Assembly (NCBI GenBank): GCA_020444165.1 | Contig: JAHLLK010000123.1 | Span: forward strand, 1 to 11,449 | Direction: 5' to 3' | DNA: 11,449 nucleotides | Source of the DNA: Deltaproteobacteria bacterium | Lineage (GTDB): Bacteria; Desulfobacterota; Desulfarculia; Desulfarculales; Desulfarculaceae | Part shown: in pieces, positions 1-5,886 of the stretch | Layout of the letters: each line of letters starts with the position of its first letter | How positions within the stretch are numbered: position 1 is the stretch's first letter | Made by a program: the position numbers and the translations under genes | Notes under the pieces: generated by a model | What the model saw: only the letters and a program-made list of their open reading frames with translations | Databases searched by the model: none | Told to the model about the DNA's origin: nothing

Positions 1-107
1 TTGCAATTTGGCGGGCCATCCTTGGCCCGCATCGGCCATTGCCTGCCGTAATCATATTTCACAGCCATTTTTGGCATAATATCAACTTGTTTTATGTGTT
101 TCACCAT
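1..107 (-). CDS. 5' end of an unrecognised divergent gene (partial, runs off the left edge)
   Basis: Seen: on the minus strand an ATG at 107-105 is preceded by a perfect AGGAGG ribosome site (complement of 115-120) at 7 bases spacing. The frame stays open for 35 codons to the window edge. The peptide starts MVKHIKQVDIMPKMAVKY and continues into RAKDGPPNC. Codon use is AT-rich (AAA, ATA, GAT, ATT), unlike the GC-rich genes to the right. I do not recognise a family. Its last third is encoded by the palindrome at 11-30, and dispersed intergenic palindromes often create spurious open frames, so the tail may not be meaningful. If real, it is transcribed divergently from the ligD gene. The strong ribosome site is the main support; the short visible length and lack of homology keep confidence low. 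Confidence 0.4.
   Translation of the reverse strand, partial: MVKHIKQVDIMPKMAVKYDYGRQWPMRAKDGPPNC
2..16. repeat. 15-base direct repeat, left copy
   Basis: The sequence TGCAATTTGGCGGGC is identical to 11435-11449 at the far end of the window, in the same orientation and about 11.4 kb away. The left copy runs straight into the palindrome at 11-30. The right copy is cut by the window edge, so whether the longer unit is shared cannot be seen. It looks like a dispersed intergenic repeat rather than a chance match. Confidence 0.6.
11..30. repeat. Perfect hairpin GCGGGCC-6-GGCCCGC
   Basis: A 7-bp perfect stem (11-17 with 24-30) closes a 6-base loop, ATCCTT. Read on the minus strand the loop is AAGGAT. 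A T-run that would make it a simple terminator is missing on either strand. A second, looser pair lies nearby: GGCCATTGC (34-42) is the reverse complement of 108-116. The palindrome sits within the possible minus-strand reading frame. Confidence 0.65.
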
Positions 108-179
108 GCAATGGCCTCCTACTGACTTTTGACCAGCGAAAATTGCGGATAAAAGGCGCCAACCCTTCCCGGGGGAACG

Positions 180-215
180 AATAACCGATAATTCGAAATA
201 TCATGGCCAATAACC
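180..215. promoter_or_regulatory. Operator-like dyad flanked by a direct repeat
   Basis: Positions 187-202 read GATAATTCGAAATATC, a 16-base dyad symmetric at 14 positions around a TTCGAA core. It is flanked by two copies of AATAACC (180-186 and 209-215), 29 bases apart. The site lies in the AT-rich spacer between the minus-strand start at 107 and the plus-strand genes from 370, where an operator for divergent genes would be expected. I could not assign convincing -35/-10 boxes on either strand, and no factor can be named. Apart from this site I see nothing definite in 121-369. Confidence 0.3.
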
Positions 216-369
216 AGGAATTGCTTTAGTGTTTAATGATATGCACCCCTCAGAAAAATCGGGGCGCAGCAGATGGGCTTGTCTGAAAACATGCCGGCGG
301 GGGCAGGCCGGGATTCGGTCTCCGAGGTTCCGCCTGGGGCTGGGGCGGCCCGCCTGATGAGGCTGGGCG

Positions 370-522
370 ATGAGCAGGGAACTGGAAAAACTGGCGGCTT
401 ATCGCGGTAAACGGGTTTTCGGCGGGACCGGCGAGCCCGAGGGGGGACGCCTGCGTCACCCCTCGTTTTCTGGGGCTCCGAAAGGGCAAAGCCCCCCGGA
501 AAGTGATCAGGGATTCTCATGA
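370..522 (+). pseudogene. Truncated LigD 3'-phosphoesterase (PE) N-terminus remnant
   Basis: This 50-residue frame starts at ATG 370, with GAGG at 359-362 and an in-frame stop at 358-360. Residues 8-26 read LAAYRGKRVFGGTGEPEGG. This fits the signature that opens bacterial LigD PE domains (roughly LxxYxxKRxFxxTxEPxG), although the usual KRDF is KRVF and TPEP is TGEP. After about residue 27 the similarity ends, and the tail (HPSFSGAPKGQ...) resembles nothing I know. PE domains normally run about 150-190 residues, and the metal-binding His/Asp and the QKHxAxxLHYDFRLE block are missing here. I therefore read it as a remnant of a PE or multidomain LigD gene. The stop overlaps the next start (ATGA, 519-522), so its translation could still be coupled to the polymerase gene. 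An intact short peptide with a new role is a less likely alternative. Confidence 0.6.
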
Positions 523-1460
523 CTGAACCAGGGGAGGTGCAGGCCGGAGGGCGGAGGGTGGAAGTGCCCCGGCCGGAGAAGCTCCTGTTTCCCGGGGATG
601 GCCTCCGCAAAATGGACGTGGCCCGGTATTACCTGCAAGCGGCTCCCCTCATGCGCCCGTTTTTGGCTGGCCGGCCCTTGGTGCTGCAGCGTTTTCCGGA
701 CGGCATCCAGGAGGAGGGCTTCTACCAAAAGCGGCCCTCGGAGCATTTCCCCGCCTGGCTGCCGCGCGTGGAGGCGCCCCTGGCCGAGGGCGGGAGCATC
801 ACCATGCTGCAGGCCCGGGACGCGGCCGCCCTGGTCTACCTGGCCGCGCAGGGGGTGGTCACATTTCATGCCTGGCTGAGCCGGGAGGAGGACCTCCCGC
901 ATCCTGATCAGGTGGTATGGGACCTGGACCCCCCGCCCCGGGGCGGTTTCGGCCTGGTGAGGGACGCTGCCCGGCGCTTGGGCGAACTCCTGGAAAAGCT
1001 GGGCCTGGCTCCCTTTGTGAAAACCACCGGCTCCCGGGGACTTCACGTGGTGTGCCCGCTCAGGACCGGACCGGACTACGAACGGACGCGGGATTTCGCC
1101 CGCCGGGTGGCTGAACTCCTGGCCTCCCGCCATCCCGACCGGCTGACCACGGCCCCGCGCCTGAAAGCCCGGGGGAACCGGTTGTTTCTGGATTATCTGC
1201 GCAACGGCTTGGGCCAGACCGCCGTGGCGCCCTACAGCCTGCGGGCCCTGCCCGGCGCACCGGTGGCCGCTCCCCTGGATTGGGGCGAGCTGGAGCGCGG
1301 GGACCTGACGGCTCAAACCTACAACTTGACCAACATTTTCCGGCGTATGGGCCAGAAGGAGGACCCATGGCGGGATCTGTGGCGTCATGCCCGCTCCCTG
1401 GACGGCCCCCGGGAAGCCCTGGCAGGGGCCGCGGACCAGGAAGGCCGTGAAAGGGGGTAG
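519..1460 (+). CDS. ligD: LigD-type NHEJ primase/polymerase (stand-alone PolDom)
   Basis: This 313-residue protein is the polymerase module of bacterial non-homologous end joining, an archaeo-eukaryotic primase fold enzyme that fills gaps and adds (ribo)nucleotides at double-strand breaks. Visible landmarks: the opening block RPEKLLFPGDGL (residues 18-29); RFPDGIQEEGFYQK (58-71); the metal-binding DxD in VWDLDPP (D135, D137); KTTGSRGLHV (168-177), which holds the conserved His 176; the third Asp in RLFLDYLRN (D225); and the C-terminal TAVAPYSLRALPGAPVAAPL block. Length is normal for a lone polymerase domain, and no PE or ligase domain is fused. The start at ATG 519 overlaps the stop of the PE remnant; AGGG at 509-512 is a modest ribosome site. 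Its 3' end overlaps the next gene. No Ku or ligase gene is in the window, so partners must lie elsewhere. The sequence shows family and active site clearly; the repair role is from the family. Confidence 0.95.
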   Translation: MTEPGEVQAGGRRVEVPRPEKLLFPGDGLRKMDVARYYLQAAPLMRPFLAGRPLVLQRFPDGIQEEGFYQKRPSEHFPAWLPRVEAPLAEGGSITMLQARDAAALVYLAAQGVVTFHAWLSREEDLPHPDQVVWDLDPPPRGGFGLVRDAARRLGELLEKLGLAPFVKTTGSRGLHVVCPLRTGPDYERTRDFARRVAELLASRHPDRLTTAPRLKARGNRLFLDYLRNGLGQTAVAPYSLRALPGAPVAAPLDWGELERGDLTAQTYNLTNIFRRMGQKEDPWRDLWRHARSLDGPREALAGAADQEGRERG

Positions 1461-3579
1461 GGATAGCCCCGGCGCGGGCGGTGGCCTCTTGCGGGAAGGC
1501 CGCAACGCCTGGCGGGTGACGCGGGCCGGCCGCGTCGCCTTCATCCTGGAGGCGGAGCGCTTTTTCTCCCTCTGGGCGGCAGCCGGCCGGCGGGCGCGGC
1601 GGAGCATCTACATCTGCGGCTGGGACTTGGACCATGGCCTATTGCTGCGCCCGACGGACGGCCAACCCGCCAGGGAGGTGCGTCTGGACCGCTTTCTCAA
1701 TCAGCTCTGCGAGAACCAGCCCGCCCTGCGCATCCATGTCTTGCTCTGGAACTTCACCTCGATCCTGCCTTCAGACCCAGAGCCGCGCCCTGTGCTGGAT
1801 CTGGGCTGGCGGACCGGAAGAGGGGTCATCGTGCGCTGGGACAGCCAGCATCCGCCCGGGGCCTGCCTTCACCAGAAGTTCGTGGTGGTGGACGGCGAAC
1901 TGGCGTTTTGCGGGGGGCGGGACCTGGCAACCCGCACCTGGGCAAGCCCTTCCCCAGGGGAGCCCGTCGCCCGCGGGGAATCCGGGAGCGGAGGCCGGCC
2001 GGCGCGGCAGGACCTGCAAATGGTGGTGGACGGTCCGGCGGCGGGGCATCTGGCGGAATTGTTCCGGGCGCGCTGGCGGGGGGCCACCGGCGAGGAGCTT
2101 CCCATCCCCCCGCGGGGCGGCCCGGCCCCCTGGCCGGAGGACCTGGCGCCGGAGACGCGGGGAGCGGCCATAGGCGTGGTCCGCACCCAGCCCGCCTTCC
2201 AGGGGCGGCCCGCCGTGGGCGAGATGCGGGAACTGTGCCGTGATCTCGTGGCCGCCGCCCGGGAATGCATATATCTCCAAAGCCGCTACTTCACTTCCCC
2301 CGCGGTGGGCGAGGCTTTGGGCCGGAGCCTCTCCCTGTCCCACGGCCCGGCGGTGGTTCTGGTGCTGCCCCGGCGCGCCCCAGGGTGGCTCGACCCGGAT
2401 GCCATGAAGCTCCGCCGCCGGGCGCTCCTGGACCGGCTGGTGGCGGCGGACCGGCACGGGCGGCTGGCCGTGTACCAACCCCGGGAGGAGCTTTTGGATT
2501 TCAACGCCACCCTGCTGGTGGCGGACGACTTGGCCGCCCTGGTGGGTTCGGCGGAAATGACCGAACGCTCCCTGGCCTGGGACGCCGAGTGCGGCTTGGT
2601 GCTGGCCGCGGGCCGGGGTGGGCCGGCGGCCGGCGTGGTGACCGGGTTGCGGGATCGTCTGTTGGCGGGCCACCTGGGAGTCACCCCGGCGGACCTGCGG
2701 CGGGCCGTGGAACGGCACGGTGGTCTGCTGTCGGCCCTGGATGCCTTTAGCCAGCGGGGGGGGCGGCTGGTCCGTTGGGCGGAGGAGCCGCAAGACGCCT
2801 GGGACCAGGCGCGAGCCGAGGGAGCGGAGTTGGCCGGTCCGGAGCCGCTCCGGCCGGCAGCCTATCTCCTGGAACGTTTTCTGCCCGATGAATCCAGGAA
2901 GGCCTCCCAGTACAAGGCATGGAAGTTCCTGGCGTTTTTGCTCGGGCTTGGAATCCTGGCCGCGGCTTGGCGTTGGGGCCCCCTGGCCCGATGGCTGAAC
3001 CCGGAAGCGCTGGGCGCGGCGATCGCTTCCCTGCGGGGAAGCCCCTGGGCCCCCTTGGTGGTGACGGCGGGCTTTGTTGTGGGGTCGCTGGTGATGGTGC
3101 CCTTGACTTTCATGATTGGACTGGTGGCGGTGACTTTCAGTCCGGCCTGGGCCGTGGCCTACTCGCTGCTGGGCGGAGTGGTAAGCTCCCTCACCGGCTA
3201 TGGATTGGGCCGATGTCTGGGGAGGGAAACCGTGCGCCGCCTGGCGGGGGGACGGCTCAACCGGCTCAGCAAACAGGTGGCTCGTCGAGGCCTGCTGTCG
3301 GTGGTGGCCCTGCGCCTGATTCCGGTGACGCATTACACCATCATCAATATCATCGCCGGGGCCTGCCACGTGCGCCTGGGCGACTTCGTGCTGGGCACCG
3401 CCTTGGGTTTTTTACCGGGCATTATCGTGGTTTCCGCCTTTGCCGACCGGGTGCAGGCCATCCTGCGCCATCCCGGCACCTGGAACATCCTGGTCTCGGC
3501 CGCGGCGCTGATGGGAGCCGTGCTGGGGCTGTTTCTGCTGGTGCGCTGGGTAAGACATCGCCAGGGAGGGGAAAGATGA
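1447..3579 (+). CDS. Phospholipase D-like protein fused to a C-terminal DedA/VTT membrane domain
   Basis: The protein has 710 residues from GTG 1447. I prefer this start because AGGAAGG (1438-1444) lies just upstream; an in-frame ATG at 1387 would overlap ligD by 74 bases instead of 14. Residues 1-460 hold two PLD repeats. The first HKD motif is intact (H142, K144, D149, in LHQKFVVVDGELAFCGG). The second reads DFNATLLVADD, so His and Lys are Asn 353 and Thr 355 and only D360 remains, although the following GSAEMTERSLAWDAEC block is well kept. Residues about 490-705 form a hydrophobic VTT (SNARE-associated/DedA) domain with RLIPVTHYTIINIIAG (R623, P626, N634, G638) and LGTALGFLPG (649-658). 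PLD-VTT fusions are annotated as phosphatidyltransferase or cardiolipin-synthase-like proteins, and VTT proteins are linked to lipid scrambling. It probably sits in the inner membrane and acts on phospholipids. Catalysis is uncertain given the broken second motif. Confidence 0.92.
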   Translation: MKGGRDSPGAGGGLLREGRNAWRVTRAGRVAFILEAERFFSLWAAAGRRARRSIYICGWDLDHGLLLRPTDGQPAREVRLDRFLNQLCENQPALRIHVLLWNFTSILPSDPEPRPVLDLGWRTGRGVIVRWDSQHPPGACLHQKFVVVDGELAFCGGRDLATRTWASPSPGEPVARGESGSGGRPARQDLQMVVDGPAAGHLAELFRARWRGATGEELPIPPRGGPAPWPEDLAPETRGAAIGVVRTQPAFQGRPAVGEMRELCRDLVAAARECIYLQSRYFTSPAVGEALGRSLSLSHGPAVVLVLPRRAPGWLDPDAMKLRRRALLDRLVAADRHGRLAVYQPREELLDFNATLLVADDLAALVGSAEMTERSLAWDAECGLVLAAGRGGPAAGVVTGLRDRLLAGHLGVTPADLRRAVERHGGLLSALDAFSQRGGRLVRWAEEPQDAWDQARAEGAELAGPEPLRPAAYLLERFLPDESRKASQYKAWKFLAFLLGLGILAAAWRWGPLARWLNPEALGAAIASLRGSPWAPLVVTAGFVVGSLVMVPLTFMIGLVAVTFSPAWAVAYSLLGGVVSSLTGYGLGRCLGRETVRRLAGGRLNRLSKQVARRGLLSVVALRLIPVTHYTIINIIAGACHVRLGDFVLGTALGFLPGIIVVSAFADRVQAILRHPGTWNILVSAAALMGAVLGLFLLVRWVRHRQGGER

Positions 3580-3797
3580 AAAGCAGCGGCCCAGGCCCGG
3601 GCAGGGAGGCGGCCACGGCCGGACCGGAAACACCTCGGGGTAGGGGGCGGTAACGCGAATTTTCCGCCTGGTGGACCCTGGCCGCCTGGCTTATCATTTT
3701 CCATATAGCCTTGCGTCGCGCTTCCCGGAGTCCGCGGAGCGCGCCGCGGGGGCCAGGCCGGGATTTCCTCAGCATGCCTCCGCCGCAACATCCTTGA
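3576..3797 (+). pseudogene. Possible small single-pass membrane protein, interrupted by an in-frame TAA
   Basis: ATG 3576 overlaps the stop of the PLD-VTT gene (ATGA) and has a GGAGGGGAAAG ribosome site just upstream (3565-3575). The frame runs 25 codons, polar and Gly/Pro/Arg-rich, to TAA at 3651-3653. In the same frame it then continues for 47 codons to TGA at 3795-3797. The segment right after the stop, WWTLAAWLIIFHIALRRA, is a good transmembrane helix followed by positive charges, and there is no alternative start codon before it. A single nonsense mutation in a small coupled membrane-protein gene would explain this, but a chance open frame is also possible. No family recognised. Confidence 0.3.
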
Positions 3798-3829
3798 GCT
3801 TTTCACCCTCACCCCAGAGGCTTCCTGGT

Positions 3830-3844
3830 CCGGAAAAATTCCGG
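3830..3844. other. Small perfect hairpin in the spacer before the trehalose operon
   Basis: CCGGAA (3830-3835) pairs with TTCCGG (3839-3844) around a 3-base A loop. It is not followed by a T-run, so it is not a clear terminator. It lies in the 3798-3952 stretch, in which I see no convincing gene or promoter boxes. A regulatory element for treZ is expected hereabouts, since this is the only sizeable gap between the two gene blocks, but I could not place one. Confidence 0.35.
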
Positions 3845-3952
3845 TCCCGGCCGGCCGGTCACCCATATGTTCCGCCAAGAGAGCGCGCCGCCGGAAGGCC
3901 CCAGCCACGGCCGGCGGGAGTCCCCGCCCGGTCCGGCCACAAGGAGACCATA

Positions 3953-4039
3953 ATGCCGAGCGCCGAAGCCAGGGCCGTCATCCCCACGCCCCCCATGCGA
4001 AGCGGTCCGCGGGATCCCGGGCGGGAGTCCTCCCCATGA
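3953..4039 (+). CDS. Possible 28-codon upstream ORF coupled to treZ
   Basis: ATG 3953 has an AAGGAG ribosome site at 3941-3946, 6 bases upstream. The frame encodes 28 residues (MPSAEARAVIPTPPMRSGP and a short Pro/Arg/Ser tail) and ends at TGA 4037-4039, overlapping the treZ ATG at 4036 as ATGA. The treZ ribosome site GGGAG (4023-4027) can pair with the TCCC just before the start (4031-4034), a small hairpin that ribosomes translating the short ORF would open. The peptide has no recognisable domain and its composition is low-complexity. It also lies within a longer open frame from GTG 3671, so it could be simply untranslated leader. If translated it would be a cis-acting leader for treZ rather than a functional protein. 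Confidence 0.35.
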   Translation: MPSAEARAVIPTPPMRSGPRDPGRESSP

Positions 4040-5886
4040 GCCTGACTTGGCGGTTGGGGGCGGAATACCGCGGTCAAGGCCTCTGCCGGTTCCTGGTCTG
4101 GGCCCCCCGGGCCTCCCGGGTGGCGGTGGTGCTCACCGCTCCGGAAGAGCGGGTGCTGCCCCTGCAACCCTTGGCGCGGGGCTACCACGCGGCCCAGCTC
4201 TCCGGTGTGCGGCCGGGAACCGACTACCTTTATCGCCTGGACGGCAAGGAAGACCTCCCGGACCCGGCCTCCCGGCACCAGCCCAGGGGGGTCAACGCCG
4301 CCTCCCGGGTGGTGACGGACGGCTACCCCTGGCGGGAGAGAACCTGGCACGGCCTGCCACTGGAAAACCACGTCATCTACGAGCTGCACGTGGGCGCTTT
4401 CAGCCCCGACGGCACCTTCGGCGGGGTGGAGGAAAACCTGGACCGTCTCCGGGAGTTGGGGGTCACCGCCGTGGAGCTGATGCCGGTGGCCCAGTTCCCG
4501 GGCGGCCGAAATTGGGGCTATGACGGGGTGCAGCTTTTCGCTCCCCAGAACACCTATGGAGGCCCCGGGCCTCTGAAACACCTGGTCCATGCCTGTCACA
4601 GCCGTGGTTTGGCCGTGATTTTGGACGTTGTGTACAACCACCTGGGACCGGAGGGAAACCACCTGGCCCGCTTCGGACCCTATTTCAGCCAAAATATCTC
4701 CACCCCCTGGAGTCCGGCGGTGAATTTTGACGGCCCGGACAGCGACGAAGTGCGCCGTTTTTTCATCGAGAACGCCCTCCACTGGCTGGATGAATACCGG
4801 TTCGACGGCTTGCGCCTGGACGCCCTGCACGCCATTTACGACTTCACGGCCACCCAGTTCGTGGAAGATCTCTCCCGGGCCGTAGCCGGGCTGGCTGTAC
4901 GGCGGAACCGGCAGATCCACCTGTTCGGGGAAAGCTCGCGCAATGATCCCCGCCTGGTGGAGCCCCGGGAGTGTGGGGGCCAGGGGCTGGACGCCCTGTG
5001 GAACGATGATTTCCATCATTCCCTTCGGGTTGCCCTCACCGGCCAAACCGATGGCTATTATCAGGATTTCCAGGGGGTGGGGGATCTGGCCAAAGCCATG
5101 GCAGAGGGCTTTGTCTACAGCGGGCAATACTCCCCTTTCCGTCGACGCCGCCATGGCCGTTCGGCGGCCGCGGTGCCGGCCAAACGCCTGGTGGCTTACG
5201 CCCAGAACCACGATCAGGTGGGCAACCGCATGCTGGGGGAGCGGCTCGCGGAGCTGGTGGATTTCGAGTCCCTGAAACTGGCCGCCGCGGCGGTGACCCT
5301 CTCCCCCTATTTGCCGCTATTGTTCATGGGCGAGGAGTATGCGGATCCGGCCCGGTTTCCCTACTTCATCAGCCATGGCGACCCCGATCTGGTGGAACAG
5401 GTGCGCCAGGGCCGGCGAAAAGAGTTTGCCGCTTTCCGGTGGGCGGGGGAGCCTCCTGACCCCCAGGCCCCGGAAACCTTTCAGGGGGCCAAGCTGCGCC
5501 AGCACTTGGCCAGGGAGGGCCGCGGGGCGGTGCTGCACGCGCTGTATGCCCGCCTCCTGGACCTGAGGCGCGCCCATCCGCTGTGCCACCCACCCCGGCG
5601 GGATGGTTTGAGAGTCCTGCACCAGCCCGGCGAAAACACCCTGGCTTTGCTGCGCCGCGGCGACGGGGCGGCGGTGCTCCTCTTGTTCAACTTCGGCCCT
5701 GAGACCGGCGCTTGGCGTTTCACGGGCCCGGAGGGAGTTTGGCATTTGCGCCTGGACACCTCGCAACAATGCTGGGCCGGACCCGGTTCGCTTTTGAGTG
5801 AAAAAATGTTTTTGCATGGAAACTCGAGCCTGCCATTGCAGCCCAGGTCCGTTGCATGGCTGGATTGGGAGGGGATTCTACCTTGA
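4036..5886 (+). CDS. treZ: Malto-oligosyltrehalose trehalohydrolase TreZ (GH13, EC 3.2.1.141)
   Basis: This 616-residue cytoplasmic enzyme hydrolyses the bond next to the terminal trehalosyl unit of maltooligosyltrehalose, releasing free trehalose. An N-terminal E-set/CBM48-like domain (about 1-105, with RFLVWAPRASRVAVVL) precedes the (beta/alpha)8 barrel. Barrel landmarks: YELHVGAFSPDGTFGG, NWGYDGVQLFAPQNTYGGP and ILDVVYNHLGPEGN. The GH13 triad is visible: nucleophile D262 in FDGLRLDALH, acid/base E299 in LFGESSRNDPR, and transition-state Asp D393 in AYAQNHDQVGNR. FMGEEYADPARFPYF with the following GDPDL block is typical of TreZ rather than of branching enzyme, whose sequence is otherwise similar. 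A beta-sandwich C-terminal domain closes the protein, and the length is usual. It is first in the treZ-GH57-treY operon and overlaps both the upstream short ORF and the next gene by 4 bases. The start has GGGAG at 4023-4027. Confidence 0.97.
   Translation: MSLTWRLGAEYRGQGLCRFLVWAPRASRVAVVLTAPEERVLPLQPLARGYHAAQLSGVRPGTDYLYRLDGKEDLPDPASRHQPRGVNAASRVVTDGYPWRERTWHGLPLENHVIYELHVGAFSPDGTFGGVEENLDRLRELGVTAVELMPVAQFPGGRNWGYDGVQLFAPQNTYGGPGPLKHLVHACHSRGLAVILDVVYNHLGPEGNHLARFGPYFSQNISTPWSPAVNFDGPDSDEVRRFFIENALHWLDEYRFDGLRLDALHAIYDFTATQFVEDLSRAVAGLAVRRNRQIHLFGESSRNDPRLVEPRECGGQGLDALWNDDFHHSLRVALTGQTDGYYQDFQGVGDLAKAMAEGFVYSGQYSPFRRRRHGRSAAAVPAKRLVAYAQNHDQVGNRMLGERLAELVDFESLKLAAAAVTLSPYLPLLFMGEEYADPARFPYFISHGDPDLVEQVRQGRRKEFAAFRWAGEPPDPQAPETFQGAKLRQHLAREGRGAVLHALYARLLDLRRAHPLCHPPRRDGLRVLHQPGENTLALLRRGDGAAVLLLFNFGPETGAWRFTGPEGVWHLRLDTSQQCWAGPGSLLSEKMFLHGNSSLPLQPRSVAWLDWEGILP

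Noticed and set aside
72..99. Sigma-54 or sigma-70 promoter in the left AT-rich stretch
   Set aside because: The TGGCA near 72 lacks a correctly spaced TTGC partner, and the best TTGGCA box has no acceptable -10 box at 16-18 bases.
273..410. 45-codon plus-strand frame upstream of the PE remnant
   Set aside because: It has no clear ribosome site or family, and it overlaps out of frame the better supported remnant at 370-522.
1771..3369. Long minus-strand open frame opposite the PLD-VTT gene (532 codons)
   Set aside because: It is the mirror of a strongly supported gene. Its product is rich in Gly, Gln, His, Pro and Arg with no domain, as expected of antisense frames in GC-rich DNA.
3671..4039. 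122-codon plus-strand frame from GTG 3671
   Set aside because: It lacks a ribosome site and is a low-complexity Pro/Arg/Ser product. Only its last 28 codons, with their own ribosome site, were kept as a possible leader ORF.
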